Of a stretch of 64,000 nucleotides of DNA, positions 25,574 to 34,082 are shown in pieces. Below the pieces are notes generated by a model, which was not told the origin of the DNA, ran no database searches, and worked only from the letters and a program-made list of their open reading frames with translations. The stretch's first letter is position 1. Each line of letters opens with the position of its first letter. Position numbers and translations under genes: made by a program. Source of the stretch: Nitrososphaeria archaeon (GTDB taxonomy: Archaea; Thermoproteota; Nitrososphaeria; Nitrososphaerales; JANXEG01); the NCBI GenBank assembly GCA_029775915.1, contig JARVKA010000001.1, positions 348,594 through 412,593 of the forward strand, given 5' to 3'.

Positions 25574-26833
25574 TTATATAATATCTAATAACTTTTTCTT
25601 CAAAATTATCTTTCGAATCTCCTCTCTTACCTCATCCATTGCAATTCTGAGCGGTATAGCACTATCTTTTGAAATTTCTTTCACATCTTCATATTCTGGT
25701 TTCGCTTGAATTATATTCCCATAATTATCCTTAACTAATTTTACCCTCACTGTAAACTTCTTTCCATGAAATTGAATGCATAAGGGAATGATATCTCTAA
25801 TAACCACGTGGCGTGTAGCATTTAAAATCCGTACGCCGAGAGTACCAGTCTCCATAAATAAAATATTGGATAATTTAGTCGCATCAGCTTTATCAGCAAT
25901 TACCCTCACTATATAACCTGGACGATTCTTTTTTGTAAATATTGGGATGAATGATACATCATAAGCGCCTTCTTTAAATAATCTCTCCATCATATAGCCC
26001 AAAACTTCACCACTCACATCATCTATATTCGTCTCAAGAATGGAAATTTCATTCATATATGTTAACTCTGAAGCTTTACCTATTATTACTCTAAGCATGT
26101 TAATTATCTTCGGAAACTCCCTCGCTCCAGCCCCATATCCAACAGCTACGGGTATCATAGCTGGATAAAATGGTACGCACTTATCCGTTAAATTAACAAG
26201 GATTGATGCACCAGTAGGCGTAGTTAATTCAGCCTCAATCATACCACCCACTATAATGTATCCTTTAGCTCTTAAAATCTCAAGTGTTACAGGGCTTGGT
26301 GCAGAAATATTACCATGAGCCATTTCAATTACACCACCTCCCACAGCGATAGGCATTGAATACCTTTCATATCCGTTAAATAAGCCAAGATTATCAGCGG
26401 CAACCGTAACTCCAACAATATCAGCTACTGTATCTGCAGAACCTAACTCATGAAGTTTAACATTTAAGGGCTCAACATTATGAACTTTAGCTTCCGCTGA
26501 AAGAAAGGTATTTATAACCGATTTTGAAAACTCTATAGCTCTTTCCGATAATGAGAGCGCTTTAACGGTATTTAAAATCGCCTCCTTAATTTCTTTACCA
26601 GACCTCTCACTTTTCGTCTCATGAATCTTTATGTCGAGTTGCTTTCCCTTTAAATTATGTTTACTTACATCTTTAAAGGTCACATGAATCTCTTTTACAC
26701 CTTCAAGATAATTTGCAGATAACTCCATTGCGTCAATAACCTTTTTTTCATTCGCACCAAGATCGATAAGAGCTGCTACGATCATATCGCCAGATATTCC
26801 ACTTACTTGTGGATCGATAATAAATATATTCAA
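25574..26833 (-). CDS. larC: LarC, nickel insertase of the pincer cofactor
   Basis: A 419-residue LarC that inserts nickel into the dithio-pyridinium mononucleotide using CTP. It starts DPQVSGISGDMIVAALIDLG, the family N-terminal signature, followed by HELGSADTVADIVG and a C-terminal domain (ETNIDDVSGEVLGYMMERL). In Lactobacillus the gene needs a programmed frameshift between larC1 and larC2, whereas here one continuous frame encodes both. It is the first gene of a unit with larE, sufS and sufU. Confidence 0.9.
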   Translation of the reverse strand: MNIFIIDPQVSGISGDMIVAALIDLGANEKKVIDAMELSANYLEGVKEIHVTFKDVSKHNLKGKQLDIKIHETKSERSGKEIKEAILNTVKALSLSERAIEFSKSVINTFLSAEAKVHNVEPLNVKLHELGSADTVADIVGVTVAADNLGLFNGYERYSMPIAVGGGVIEMAHGNISAPSPVTLEILRAKGYIIVGGMIEAELTTPTGASILVNLTDKCVPFYPAMIPVAVGYGAGAREFPKIINMLRVIIGKASELTYMNEISILETNIDDVSGEVLGYMMERLFKEGAYDVSFIPIFTKKNRPGYIVRVIADKADATKLSNILFMETGTLGVRILNATRHVVIRDIIPLCIQFHGKKFTVRVKLVKDNYGNIIQAKPEYEDVKEISKDSAIPLRIAMDEVREEIRKIILKKKLLDII

Positions 26834-26891
26834 TCCAAAAATTCCAAAAACGATTTTGTTAAAATAAATATAAATTTGTTTTTGGCGAATC

Positions 26892-27413
26892 TTAATAGCG
26901 CTTTATAATAAACCGACTCGTTATCAATTTCACTTTATGCATCGATGTAGAATACAATTGTTGTCGTGAAGGATTATGTTGAATCTCTATTAACTCAATG
27001 ATCGTTCGATATAACTTTTCAGAATCTCCTTTATTTACTCCTGGGCAAGGGTATGATTTATCTACATATACGTAATAATCTTCACCTTTATAGCGGAATA
27101 GTGCATCTTTATATTCAAATTTAGGCCTTTTATAAATTATGAATGGCCATATTTTACATGCAAGGGGTTTCATACCTAAAGGTTGAAGCGAACATAGATT
27201 ATTTGCATCTTGAAATATGCATTTACCATTAACCTTCTTAAGGCATGGATTCCCCAAATTATCAATATAAATGGTATTGTATCCAAATCTTTTTGAGATT
27301 ATAGCATAATCATAAGGTGTGAGGATTATTTTAAATTGTTTACAACATTCACCACAAGTTAAGCATGACCATGACTTTATACTCGTCCATGGTACATATC
27401 TGCGCATTACCAT
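26892..27413 (-). CDS. YkgJ-family cysteine-cluster protein
   Basis: A 173-residue protein of the zinc/iron-chelating YkgJ family (PF03692 type). The hallmark is CLTCGECCKQF near 18-28, followed by CLKKVNGKCIF, LCSLQPLGMKPLACKIWPF and a later CPG. Such proteins probably bind a metal cluster, and the biochemical role is unknown. It stands 58 nt upstream of larC on the same strand, so it may be transcribed with the lar/suf genes, and a link to metal cofactor assembly is possible. Confidence 0.85.
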   Translation of the reverse strand: MVMRRYVPWTSIKSWSCLTCGECCKQFKIILTPYDYAIISKRFGYNTIYIDNLGNPCLKKVNGKCIFQDANNLCSLQPLGMKPLACKIWPFIIYKRPKFEYKDALFRYKGEDYYVYVDKSYPCPGVNKGDSEKLYRTIIELIEIQHNPSRQQLYSTSMHKVKLITSRFIIKRY

Positions 27414-27502
27414 CCTTTAAAACCCTCTTTCATGCATAAAGTTAATTTTGCTTTATCCTTTAACAGAAAATAAATAAAGCTTTAATTTATAAGTTTATGT
27501 AG

Positions 27503-28414
27503 TTGATCACAATAATCGGTAGTGGAAGGATCGGCAGCGCAATTGCTACACAAATTGTAGCAGAAGGCTTAGATGATGTAATGTTAATAGATGTTGTTGA
27601 AGGCTTGCCTCAAGGCGAAGCATTGGATATTGGCCATTTCTCTGCAGTAAGAGGATCTGATGTAAAGATTAAAGGTTCCAATGATTATAAAGATATGGCA
27701 GATTCTGAGATTGTAATCGTTAGTGCAGGCTTTCCAAGAAAGCCTGGTATGACTCGAATGGATTTATTGTATAAAAATGCTGGAATTATAAAACAAGTAT
27801 CTAAAGAGATTGCAAAATATGCACCCAATTCTAAAGTATTGATGATCACAAACCCACTCGATGTTATGACTTATGTAGCGCTAAAAGTCACAAACTTCTC
27901 TCCAAATAGAGTCTTTGGTATGGGCGGGATACTCGATTCTTCAAGATTCAAATCTATATTGGCTGGGATGTTAAATATTGCACCATCGAGTATTCAAGCT
28001 TTAGTTATAGGTGAGCATGGTGAATCCATGTTACCTTTATCTCGATATACATCAATTTGTGGCATCCCGATACTTGAGCTTTTAAATGAGGAAAAAGTAA
28101 AGGAAGCGATTGAGAAAACGAGGAGAATAGCTGCTGAGGTAATAGCATTAAAGGGTGCTACTGTATACGCACCAGCTCAAAGCGTAGTAAGGATGATAGA
28201 TTCCATTTTGAATGATAAAAAGTCAGTATATCCTGTATCAACTTATTTAAATGGTCAATACGGTGTGAGTGGGATCTGTATTGGTGTACCAGTTGTACTT
28301 GGTAAGGATGGTGTGGAGAGAATTATAGAGTTAAAGCTAAACGATGAGGAGAAAGCAATCTTTATGAAAGGGGTTGAAAGTATAAAAGCAGCTATCTCAA
28401 GCCTTGAATTATAG
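27503..28414 (+). CDS. mdh: Malate dehydrogenase, LDH-like type
   Basis: This enzyme oxidises L-malate to oxaloacetate with NAD(P). The 303 residues begin with the nucleotide fold TIIGSGRIGSAIA. The specificity residue is Arg79 in GFPRKPGMTR, which marks malate rather than lactate dehydrogenase. Arg85 is the second substrate Arg. TNPLDVMTY and the catalytic His in GEHGESM follow. The TTG start at 27503 directly precedes the first strand. The larB gene follows after 28 nt on the same strand, hinting at hydroxyacid metabolism shared with the nickel-pincer pathway. Confidence 0.92.
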   Translation: MITIIGSGRIGSAIATQIVAEGLDDVMLIDVVEGLPQGEALDIGHFSAVRGSDVKIKGSNDYKDMADSEIVIVSAGFPRKPGMTRMDLLYKNAGIIKQVSKEIAKYAPNSKVLMITNPLDVMTYVALKVTNFSPNRVFGMGGILDSSRFKSILAGMLNIAPSSIQALVIGEHGESMLPLSRYTSICGIPILELLNEEKVKEAIEKTRRIAAEVIALKGATVYAPAQSVVRMIDSILNDKKSVYPVSTYLNGQYGVSGICIGVPVVLGKDGVERIIELKLNDEEKAIFMKGVESIKAAISSLEL

Positions 28415-28442
28415 CTTTATAAAATTTAGATAGGTGAATTGA

Positions 28443-29231
28443 TTGAGAGACTTACTGGAAAGATTAATGAAAGGTGAAATTTCATTAAATGAAGCTGAGA
28501 AGCTTTTAAGATTGAGTGCCATTGAAGAAGTGGAGCGAATTGCGAAAATCGATGTATCACGTGAGGAAAGAAAAGGCATACCTGAAATTATTCTTGCAGA
28601 AGGCAAGAATGTGAATGATACTTTACGTATCGCTAAGGCTTTTGTAGATAGAAAAGGAAGAGCGATTATTAGTAGAGCTAATGATAATTTATTCAAGCTC
28701 GTAAAAAGAAAATTTCGCAATAACTTCGATATTATGTTAAATCGAGATGCAAAGATTGTAGTAATAAAGAAGAAAGGTTATAAAGTGGAGAAAACTGGTG
28801 GAAGGATTGGTATCATTACCGCTGGCACTTCAGATATTCCTATTGCTGAAGAGGCTAAAATTGTAGCTGAAGAGATGGGTTGTGAAGTTATTACTGAATA
28901 TGATGTAGGTGTCGCTGGTATTCATAGACTCTTTCCTACACTTAAAAATATGATTGAAAAGGATGTGGATGTAATTGTGGTAATTGCTGGTAGAGAGGGC
29001 GCATTACCTTCAGTGATTAGCAGCATGGTAAATATCCCTATAATAGCTGTTCCAACATCGATTGGTTATGGTTTAGGAGAGCGTGGGGTTGGAGCGTTAA
29101 TCGCTATGCTCCAATCTTGCTCTTTAGGGTTAGCGGTTGTAAATATAGATGGTGGAGTCCAAGCTGGGGCTATTGCAGCGTTAATCGCTAATAGAGTTGC
29201 AAAATGGCGAAATAAATGCCCTATTATATAA
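28443..29231 (+). CDS. larB: LarB, first enzyme of nickel-pincer synthesis
   Basis: LarB carboxylates the pyridinium ring of nicotinic acid adenine dinucleotide and hydrolyses the phosphoanhydride. The 262-residue protein has the PurE-like C-terminal domain: GIITAGTSDIPIAEEA near 123-138, DVGVAGIHRLFP, VIAGREGALPSVISSM, VPTSIGYGLGERG and NIDGGVQAGAIA. The helical N-terminal domain spans about 1-60. The TTG start is preceded by AGGTGA. With larE and larC nearby this completes the cofactor pathway. The enzyme using the cofactor (LarA family) is not in this window. Confidence 0.92.
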   Translation: MRDLLERLMKGEISLNEAEKLLRLSAIEEVERIAKIDVSREERKGIPEIILAEGKNVNDTLRIAKAFVDRKGRAIISRANDNLFKLVKRKFRNNFDIMLNRDAKIVVIKKKGYKVEKTGGRIGIITAGTSDIPIAEEAKIVAEEMGCEVITEYDVGVAGIHRLFPTLKNMIEKDVDVIVVIAGREGALPSVISSMVNIPIIAVPTSIGYGLGERGVGALIAMLQSCSLGLAVVNIDGGVQAGAIAALIANRVAKWRNKCPII

Positions 29232-29464
29232 TATTGTTAGGTAATTTTAGGATTGCCAAAAGGGGTGATAAAATAAATTGAGAATAAGCTTGAATTCATT
29301 ATTTCGATAATATTTAACGAGTAAAATTTAAAGTTTTTAATGCTAAAATAAAAATTTTTACTATAAAAGGATAGTGTTAAGATTTAAAATTAATAATCGA
29401 TGTAAACTTAATAAAAAATTTCGAAAATAACTAAATTTATTAAATTGATTGATATAATAAATTT

Positions 29465-30745
29465 ATGATAGAACCCTCCATAGTAAAGGAGATAATACCA
29501 TTGAACGGAAGTCCTTTAGAAAATGCACTTAAGCAACTTGAGATAGCAGCTGAGATTTTAAAACTAAACCCCGAAATTCATGAAAGATTGAAATATCCAG
29601 AAAGATCTTTAACCGTTTCTATACCAGTTAAAATGGATAATGGTCAAGTTAAAACTTTCATAGGTTATAGGGTTCAACACAATAGTGCAAGAGGCCCATA
29701 TAAAGGTGGGATAAGGTATCATCCAGATGTAACATTAGAAGAGGTTAAAGCGTTAGCTATGTGGATGACTTGGAAGTGTGCTGTTGTTGATATTCCTTAT
29801 GGTGGTGCTAAGGGAGGTGTTATTTGTAATCCTAAAGAAATGTCTTTGAGTGAAAAAGAGAGGTTAACGAGAAGATACACTATTGCTATTGCACCTATAA
29901 TAGGGCCTTATCAAGATATACCCGCACCTGATGTATATACAGATGCTCAAACTATGGCTTGGATTATGGATACATATAGCCAATTAAAGGGTTATAGAGA
30001 ACCCGGGGTTGTTACAGGTAAACCTGTAAATTGTGGCGGATTGTTGGGAAGAGAGCAATCTACTGGAAGAGGTGTAGCCCTTTGTGTTCGTGAAGCTACA
30101 AAAGTTTTAGGTATTAAGTTTAAGAATGCAACTGTAGCTATTCAAGGCTATGGGAATGTTGGAGTTTATGCTGCATTAATCTTAAAGGAAATGGGTGCGA
30201 AAATAATTGCGGTAAGTGATTCAAAAGGTGGTATTTACTCAAAGAGTGGCATCGATCCTAAAGCTGCTTTATCACATAAACAAAAAACTGGGAGTGTGGT
30301 TGGACTTGCAGGTTGTGAAACGATTAGTAATGAAGAATTATTAACGATAGAGTGTGATATTTTAATACCAGCCGCTTTGGAGAATGTAATAACTAAGAGT
30401 AATGCATCAAATATTAAAGCAAAGGCTATAGTTGAAGGAGCGAATGGACCTACTACAACTGAGGCTGATGAAATTCTCAATGCTAATAAAGTACTCGTAG
30501 TCCCTGATATTCTTGCTAATGCTGGTGGCGTAACGGTAAGCTATTTCGAATGGATTCAAAATCTAACTAGAGAGTCTTGGAGCGAAGAAACTGTAAATAA
30601 AAAGCTTGAAGAAAAGATAGTTAATGCATTCTACCAAGTATATAAATGGTCACAAGAACTTAAGAGACCGATGAGATTAGCAGCGCTTGCTCTCGCTGTG
30701 AATAGAGTCGCTGAGGCTATGAAAATGTTCGGTTTCGGTTCTTGA
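29465..30745 (+). CDS. gdhA: Glutamate dehydrogenase
   Basis: A 426-residue Glu/Leu/Phe/Val-family dehydrogenase that interconverts glutamate with 2-oxoglutarate and ammonia. The substrate segment has GGIRYHP and MTWKCAVVDIPYGGAKGGV (Lys ligands), followed by APDVYTD. The Rossmann domain has AIQGYGNVGVYAA near 222-234 and EGANGPTT. The likely promoter is an AT-rich TATA element just upstream (near 29436-29447), so the transcript is probably leaderless or nearly so. The 232-nt gap before it (29232-29464) holds no recognised gene. Confidence 0.94.
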   Translation: MIEPSIVKEIIPLNGSPLENALKQLEIAAEILKLNPEIHERLKYPERSLTVSIPVKMDNGQVKTFIGYRVQHNSARGPYKGGIRYHPDVTLEEVKALAMWMTWKCAVVDIPYGGAKGGVICNPKEMSLSEKERLTRRYTIAIAPIIGPYQDIPAPDVYTDAQTMAWIMDTYSQLKGYREPGVVTGKPVNCGGLLGREQSTGRGVALCVREATKVLGIKFKNATVAIQGYGNVGVYAALILKEMGAKIIAVSDSKGGIYSKSGIDPKAALSHKQKTGSVVGLAGCETISNEELLTIECDILIPAALENVITKSNASNIKAKAIVEGANGPTTTEADEILNANKVLVVPDILANAGGVTVSYFEWIQNLTRESWSEETVNKKLEEKIVNAFYQVYKWSQELKRPMRLAALALAVNRVAEAMKMFGFGS

Positions 30746-30875
30746 GTAGTAAAAATCGATTTTATTAAAAATATATCGGCAATTTAAATTAATAAAAAAT
30801 TGATATTAACCCATTATAAAAAATAATAGCGCACTTAACAGATGTGTATAATCCGTTAAGAGTATAAAGATCCCT

Positions 30876-31301
30876 TTAAATCTCTTCTAATAGACTTGTG
30901 AATGTATCGTGATGCTCTTCTTCATCTGCTAGAATCTCTCTGAAGATTCTTGCAGTTGTTACATCCCCTTCTTTTAAAGCCACCTCATTTATTTGCTTGT
31001 ATAATTTTATAGCATCCTCCTCATCCTTCACATCTCGCTCTAACATCTCTTTTAACTTCTCTCCAACAAAGATCGGTTTTGGTTGTGTAGTTGGCTTACC
31101 TCCAAGATAATTAAGCCTTTCAGCGATCGTTTCAGCATGCTTCATCTCAGTTATCGCTATCTTTCTCAACTCATCCTTTACAGCGAATCCTTTTACACCC
31201 CTCCATTGAACATGTTGCCACATATATTGAATTGATACTTGCAATTCACGTGCTATCGCTTCATTTAATAAATTTAACAATTCTTGTGAAAACATAATCA
31301 C
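30876..31301 (-). CDS. Ferritin-like/bacterioferritin-like di-iron protein
   Basis: A 141-residue four-helix protein. Di-iron ligands are visible as Glu in ELQVSIQYMWQH, ExxH in ITEMKHAETIAERL, Glu in VKDEEDAIKLY and ExxH in DEEEHHDTFTSLL. This is the bacterioferritin/ferritin-like pattern with a spacing close to archaeal Dps-like and bacterioferritin-domain proteins. It probably stores iron or detoxifies peroxide in the cytoplasm. No heme-binding Met is obvious. It is a single gene on the strand opposite gdhA. Confidence 0.85.
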   Translation of the reverse strand: MIMFSQELLNLLNEAIARELQVSIQYMWQHVQWRGVKGFAVKDELRKIAITEMKHAETIAERLNYLGGKPTTQPKPIFVGEKLKEMLERDVKDEEDAIKLYKQINEVALKEGDVTTARIFREILADEEEHHDTFTSLLEEI

Positions 31302-31348
31302 ACCTTAAAATAGTTTACATTCCCATACTTTTAAGTATTTCGCAATAA

Positions 31349-32308
31349 TTAAATTAAACAAAGTGATTTAACTACTTCAATCCATGCTTCTGCCGTTTTC
31401 TCAGCGGAATATCCTCCACCACCAAAAGCAATAATTTTACCATCACAAAATTTATGGGAAAACATATGGAGTTTCCTTGTGGCGTAACGATGAGCTTCAA
31501 TTGTGTATTGCAAATGAGTAATCGGATCATCCTTTAAACCATCAGCACCACATTGAAATAATATAATATCAGGCTTAGCTTTCACAATAAATTCGTCAAT
31601 TTTATCAAAAGCGACTTTAAATTCTTTATCACCAGATCCTGGATCGAGCGGTAAGTTGAGTTTAGTACCAACTGCATCTTTAGAACCGATCTCATTAGTG
31701 AAGCCCGTTCCAGGATATAAATATCGCCCATCTTCATGAATATCCATAATATAAATCGATGGATCATCATAAAATTCATAAAATACACCATCTCCATGAT
31801 GAGCATCTATATCCACATACAAAATTCTTCTCAATCCATAAACCCTTTTAGCTCTCATAATAGTTATAGCAAGATCGTTGAAAACGCAAAAGCCAGCTGC
31901 TCTATCTCTCCGTGCATGATGCAAACCGCCAACTGGAATAAAAACGTGATCAATTTCTTTTCTCATAATCAAATCCAAGGCTTTTAAAGCTGAGCCTACT
32001 ACAAAGCTTGAGGCTTCGTAAATCCCTTTAAATGCTGGTGTATCACCATAATCAAGATAACCATAACCAGATTGTGAAATACTCTCTACAAATTTAACAT
32101 AATCTTCAGTATGAAAAGAAAGTATGTCATCTCTCTCAGCTTTAATTGGCTCAAAGATTTGAATATTATTAATCCTCGTTAAACCTTGCTTCACCATTAA
32201 CTCCCAAAACAATTCCACACGTTTGCGATTTAAAGGATGATTCTTTGGGAAAGAATATTTCAAAAGTCCTTCGCCATAAAACATACCTATTCTACACATC
32301 TTTACCAA
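31349..32308 (-). CDS. Histone deacetylase/AcuC-family hydrolase
   Basis: A 319-residue Zn-dependent amidohydrolase of the arginase/deacetylase fold. Catalytic features are PVGGLHHARRDRAAGFCVFN (tandem His), YVDIDAHHGDGV with Asp and His zinc ligands, FQCGADGLKDDP with the third ligand, and GGGGYS near the end. Substrates in archaea may be acetylated proteins, acetyl-polyamines or acetate-linked enzymes, and sequence cannot decide. It is a single gene divergent from aIF1 across a 109-nt promoter region. Confidence 0.9.
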   Translation of the reverse strand: MVKMCRIGMFYGEGLLKYSFPKNHPLNRKRVELFWELMVKQGLTRINNIQIFEPIKAERDDILSFHTEDYVKFVESISQSGYGYLDYGDTPAFKGIYEASSFVVGSALKALDLIMRKEIDHVFIPVGGLHHARRDRAAGFCVFNDLAITIMRAKRVYGLRRILYVDIDAHHGDGVFYEFYDDPSIYIMDIHEDGRYLYPGTGFTNEIGSKDAVGTKLNLPLDPGSGDKEFKVAFDKIDEFIVKAKPDIILFQCGADGLKDDPITHLQYTIEAHRYATRKLHMFSHKFCDGKIIAFGGGGYSAEKTAEAWIEVVKSLCLI

Positions 32309-32417
32309 ATAAATCCACTATAAGTTTAAACTTTCATAAATATAAATGTGAATCGAATTATAAGATGTTTTACCCATTAGCAAACTATTAATACTACAAA
32401 TACATAAGGTATGTTGG

Positions 32418-32726
32418 ATGGCTGAAGTCTGTAAAAGATGCGGTCTCCCACGTGACCTTTGTGTTTGTGAAGAGTTAGAAAAAGATGAAACGAGAATTGT
32501 TGTGAGACTTGAAATGAGACGTTTTGGAAAGCCGACCACGATGATTGAAGGGTTGAATCCAAAGCGAACGGATTTATCTAAAATAGCTCAAAAATTGAAG
32601 AGTAAGTTAGCTTGCGGAGGCACTGCAAAGGATGGATATATTTTACTACAAGGCGATCATAGAGAGGCTATTAAAAATGAATTGATACAACTTGGCTTCA
32701 ACCCATCATCTATAGAGGTTCAATAA
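32418..32726 (+). CDS. Translation initiation factor aIF1 (SUI1)
   Basis: This 102-residue factor acts on the small ribosomal subunit in start-codon selection. The SUI1 fold spans about 25-100, with RFGKPTTMIEGL and CGGTAKDGYILLQGDHRE as signatures. The N-terminus has four cysteines (CKRCGLPRDLCVC), a zinc knuckle seen in archaeal aIF1. The ATG start sits in a short leader after AT-rich promoter sequence. A small zinc-ribbon gene and a CPBP gene follow on the same strand. Confidence 0.95.
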   Translation: MAEVCKRCGLPRDLCVCEELEKDETRIVVRLEMRRFGKPTTMIEGLNPKRTDLSKIAQKLKSKLACGGTAKDGYILLQGDHREAIKNELIQLGFNPSSIEVQ

Positions 32727-32797
32727 TTCACTATCCCATAAATACAAACCATAAAGTACATACGTAACGATAACCATAATTAAAGGGGTAATTAAGA

Positions 32798-32974
32798 ATG
32801 GGGTTTAAGATAACCTTTAATAAAAACTTATCATACCGCAAGAAGTTATGCCCCAATTGCCTTAATGAGTTAAAGTTAGAATCACCTTTGGCTGGTTTGA
32901 TAGTACCAGAATCATACTTTTGTGATAAATGTGGTTATTCTGGATCGGTAGCACTTGAAGTTAATCAATCTTAG
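32798..32974 (+). CDS. Small zinc-ribbon protein, 58 residues
   Basis: This short gene begins MGFKITFNKNLSYRKKLCPN and ends LEVNQS, behind AAAGGGG. Two cysteine pairs, CPNC (18-21) and CDKC (near 43-46), make a treble-clef or ribbon-type zinc site, and the flanks are basic. Its stop lies 13 nt before the CPBP gene. Small zinc ribbons next to aIF1 could bind nucleic acid or the ribosome, but I know of no function. The coding call rests on codon use, the RBS and the intact Cys pairs. Confidence 0.65.
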   Translation: MGFKITFNKNLSYRKKLCPNCLNELKLESPLAGLIVPESYFCDKCGYSGSVALEVNQS

Positions 32975-32987
32975 GGGAACTTATTAA

Positions 32988-34001
32988 TTGTCAAAATCTT
33001 TGAATTATATAAAAGGAGTGGGCGATAAACCTCTTATAATCTTATCCACCATTTTTGTATTGAGCATTTCATTTATTATAGCTTTAATGCTCTTCTCATT
33101 CATCATTGGCGTTTATATAATCTTCTTTACAAAGGAAGGGATTTTAATGAGTAAAAACTTAATCAATACACCTTACATATTAATAGCTGGGTTACCAATT
33201 CCTATTCCAATTTCCATTACAATAGGCACATTATTCACTTTTTCTTGGATAATTTATCTCATATTCTTTATTATCGCTCTTAAGGAACCACGTAACTTTA
33301 TTGAGGTTTTAAAGGTTATTCGTAAAGAAGGGCCTAAGGCAATATTGGATAACACCATCTTTACTGTTACATCAATCTTTACTATACTCGTAATAACCAC
33401 GCTCATTATTCAATATTTACAAGAGAGCTCAGGCATACCTACAGGCTCGATGCCTGAAACGGAGCCTATATTAATGTTTGTTTCAATATCCATAGCTCCA
33501 CTCATTGAAGAAATAGGTTTTAGATTAAGTCTCATAGGTTTATTAGCTGCTTATTTAGCATTTATGGCGCATAAAAGCACGTATTCATTTTATGCTTTGT
33601 GGCATCCTAAAAATTGCCTTAAGAAGGTAATCGGGAATAATTTATCTAAAGAGATGGGAATACTCAATATAATGATAATTTTGAGTAGTGTGTTTTTTGG
33701 TATGGCCCACATAACTTATGGTGCGGGTTGGGGTATTGGTAAAGTGACTCAAGCAGCGTTGGCAGGAATCGCATTAGGTTGGCTATATTTACATTATGGA
33801 TTTCCCGCTACCGTGCTTTTACATTGGGCTTTTAATTACTTTACTAGCGCATACCATTATTTCAATAAAATTGTGCATATTATTTATCTCACAGATTTAA
33901 CAAGCATCTCCATAATTTTCACGGGAATGCTTGGATATTTAGTTATAATAATTTTAATAATTGAAAAAAGGTTGAGATTATCCACGAATCAAATTTCTTA
34001 A
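32988..34001 (+). CDS. CPBP-family intramembrane metalloprotease
   Basis: A 337-residue polytopic membrane protein with about eight helices. The CPBP (CaaX protease/Abi) motifs are present: EEIGFRLSL with the EExxxR glutamates near 175, His in FFGMAHITYG, and His/Asn in LLHWAFNYF. Related enzymes cleave membrane-embedded or prenylated substrates, and archaeal targets are unknown. The TTG start follows TTAGGGGAA. It may share a transcript with the zinc-ribbon gene upstream. Confidence 0.87.
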   Translation: MSKSLNYIKGVGDKPLIILSTIFVLSISFIIALMLFSFIIGVYIIFFTKEGILMSKNLINTPYILIAGLPIPIPISITIGTLFTFSWIIYLIFFIIALKEPRNFIEVLKVIRKEGPKAILDNTIFTVTSIFTILVITTLIIQYLQESSGIPTGSMPETEPILMFVSISIAPLIEEIGFRLSLIGLLAAYLAFMAHKSTYSFYALWHPKNCLKKVIGNNLSKEMGILNIMIILSSVFFGMAHITYGAGWGIGKVTQAALAGIALGWLYLHYGFPATVLLHWAFNYFTSAYHYFNKIVHIIYLTDLTSISIIFTGMLGYLVIIILIIEKRLRLSTNQIS

Positions 34002-34013
34002 TGGTTTACAAAC

Positions 34014-34050
34014 CTTTATAAATTTTATATGAAAAAGCTTAAATATTTTT
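34014..34050 (+). promoter_or_regulatory. Promoter elements within the apparent TFB N-terminus
   Basis: Two TATA-like elements are visible: CTTTATAAATTTTAT at 34015-34029 and CTTAAATATTTTT at 34038-34050, each preceded by purine-rich BRE-like bases. A start about 25 nt downstream of either would lie after the first ATG at 34029. This makes the far-upstream start codon unlikely. Confidence 0.45.
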
Positions 34051-34082
34051 TTAGTAAAAAAGATTTTGAAGATAAAAACTTT

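Noticed and set aside
29232-29464. Mini-frame after AAAAGGGGTGATAAAATAAATTG before gdhA
   Set aside because: A good RBS but the frame stops after ten codons. Likely non-coding or a chance match.
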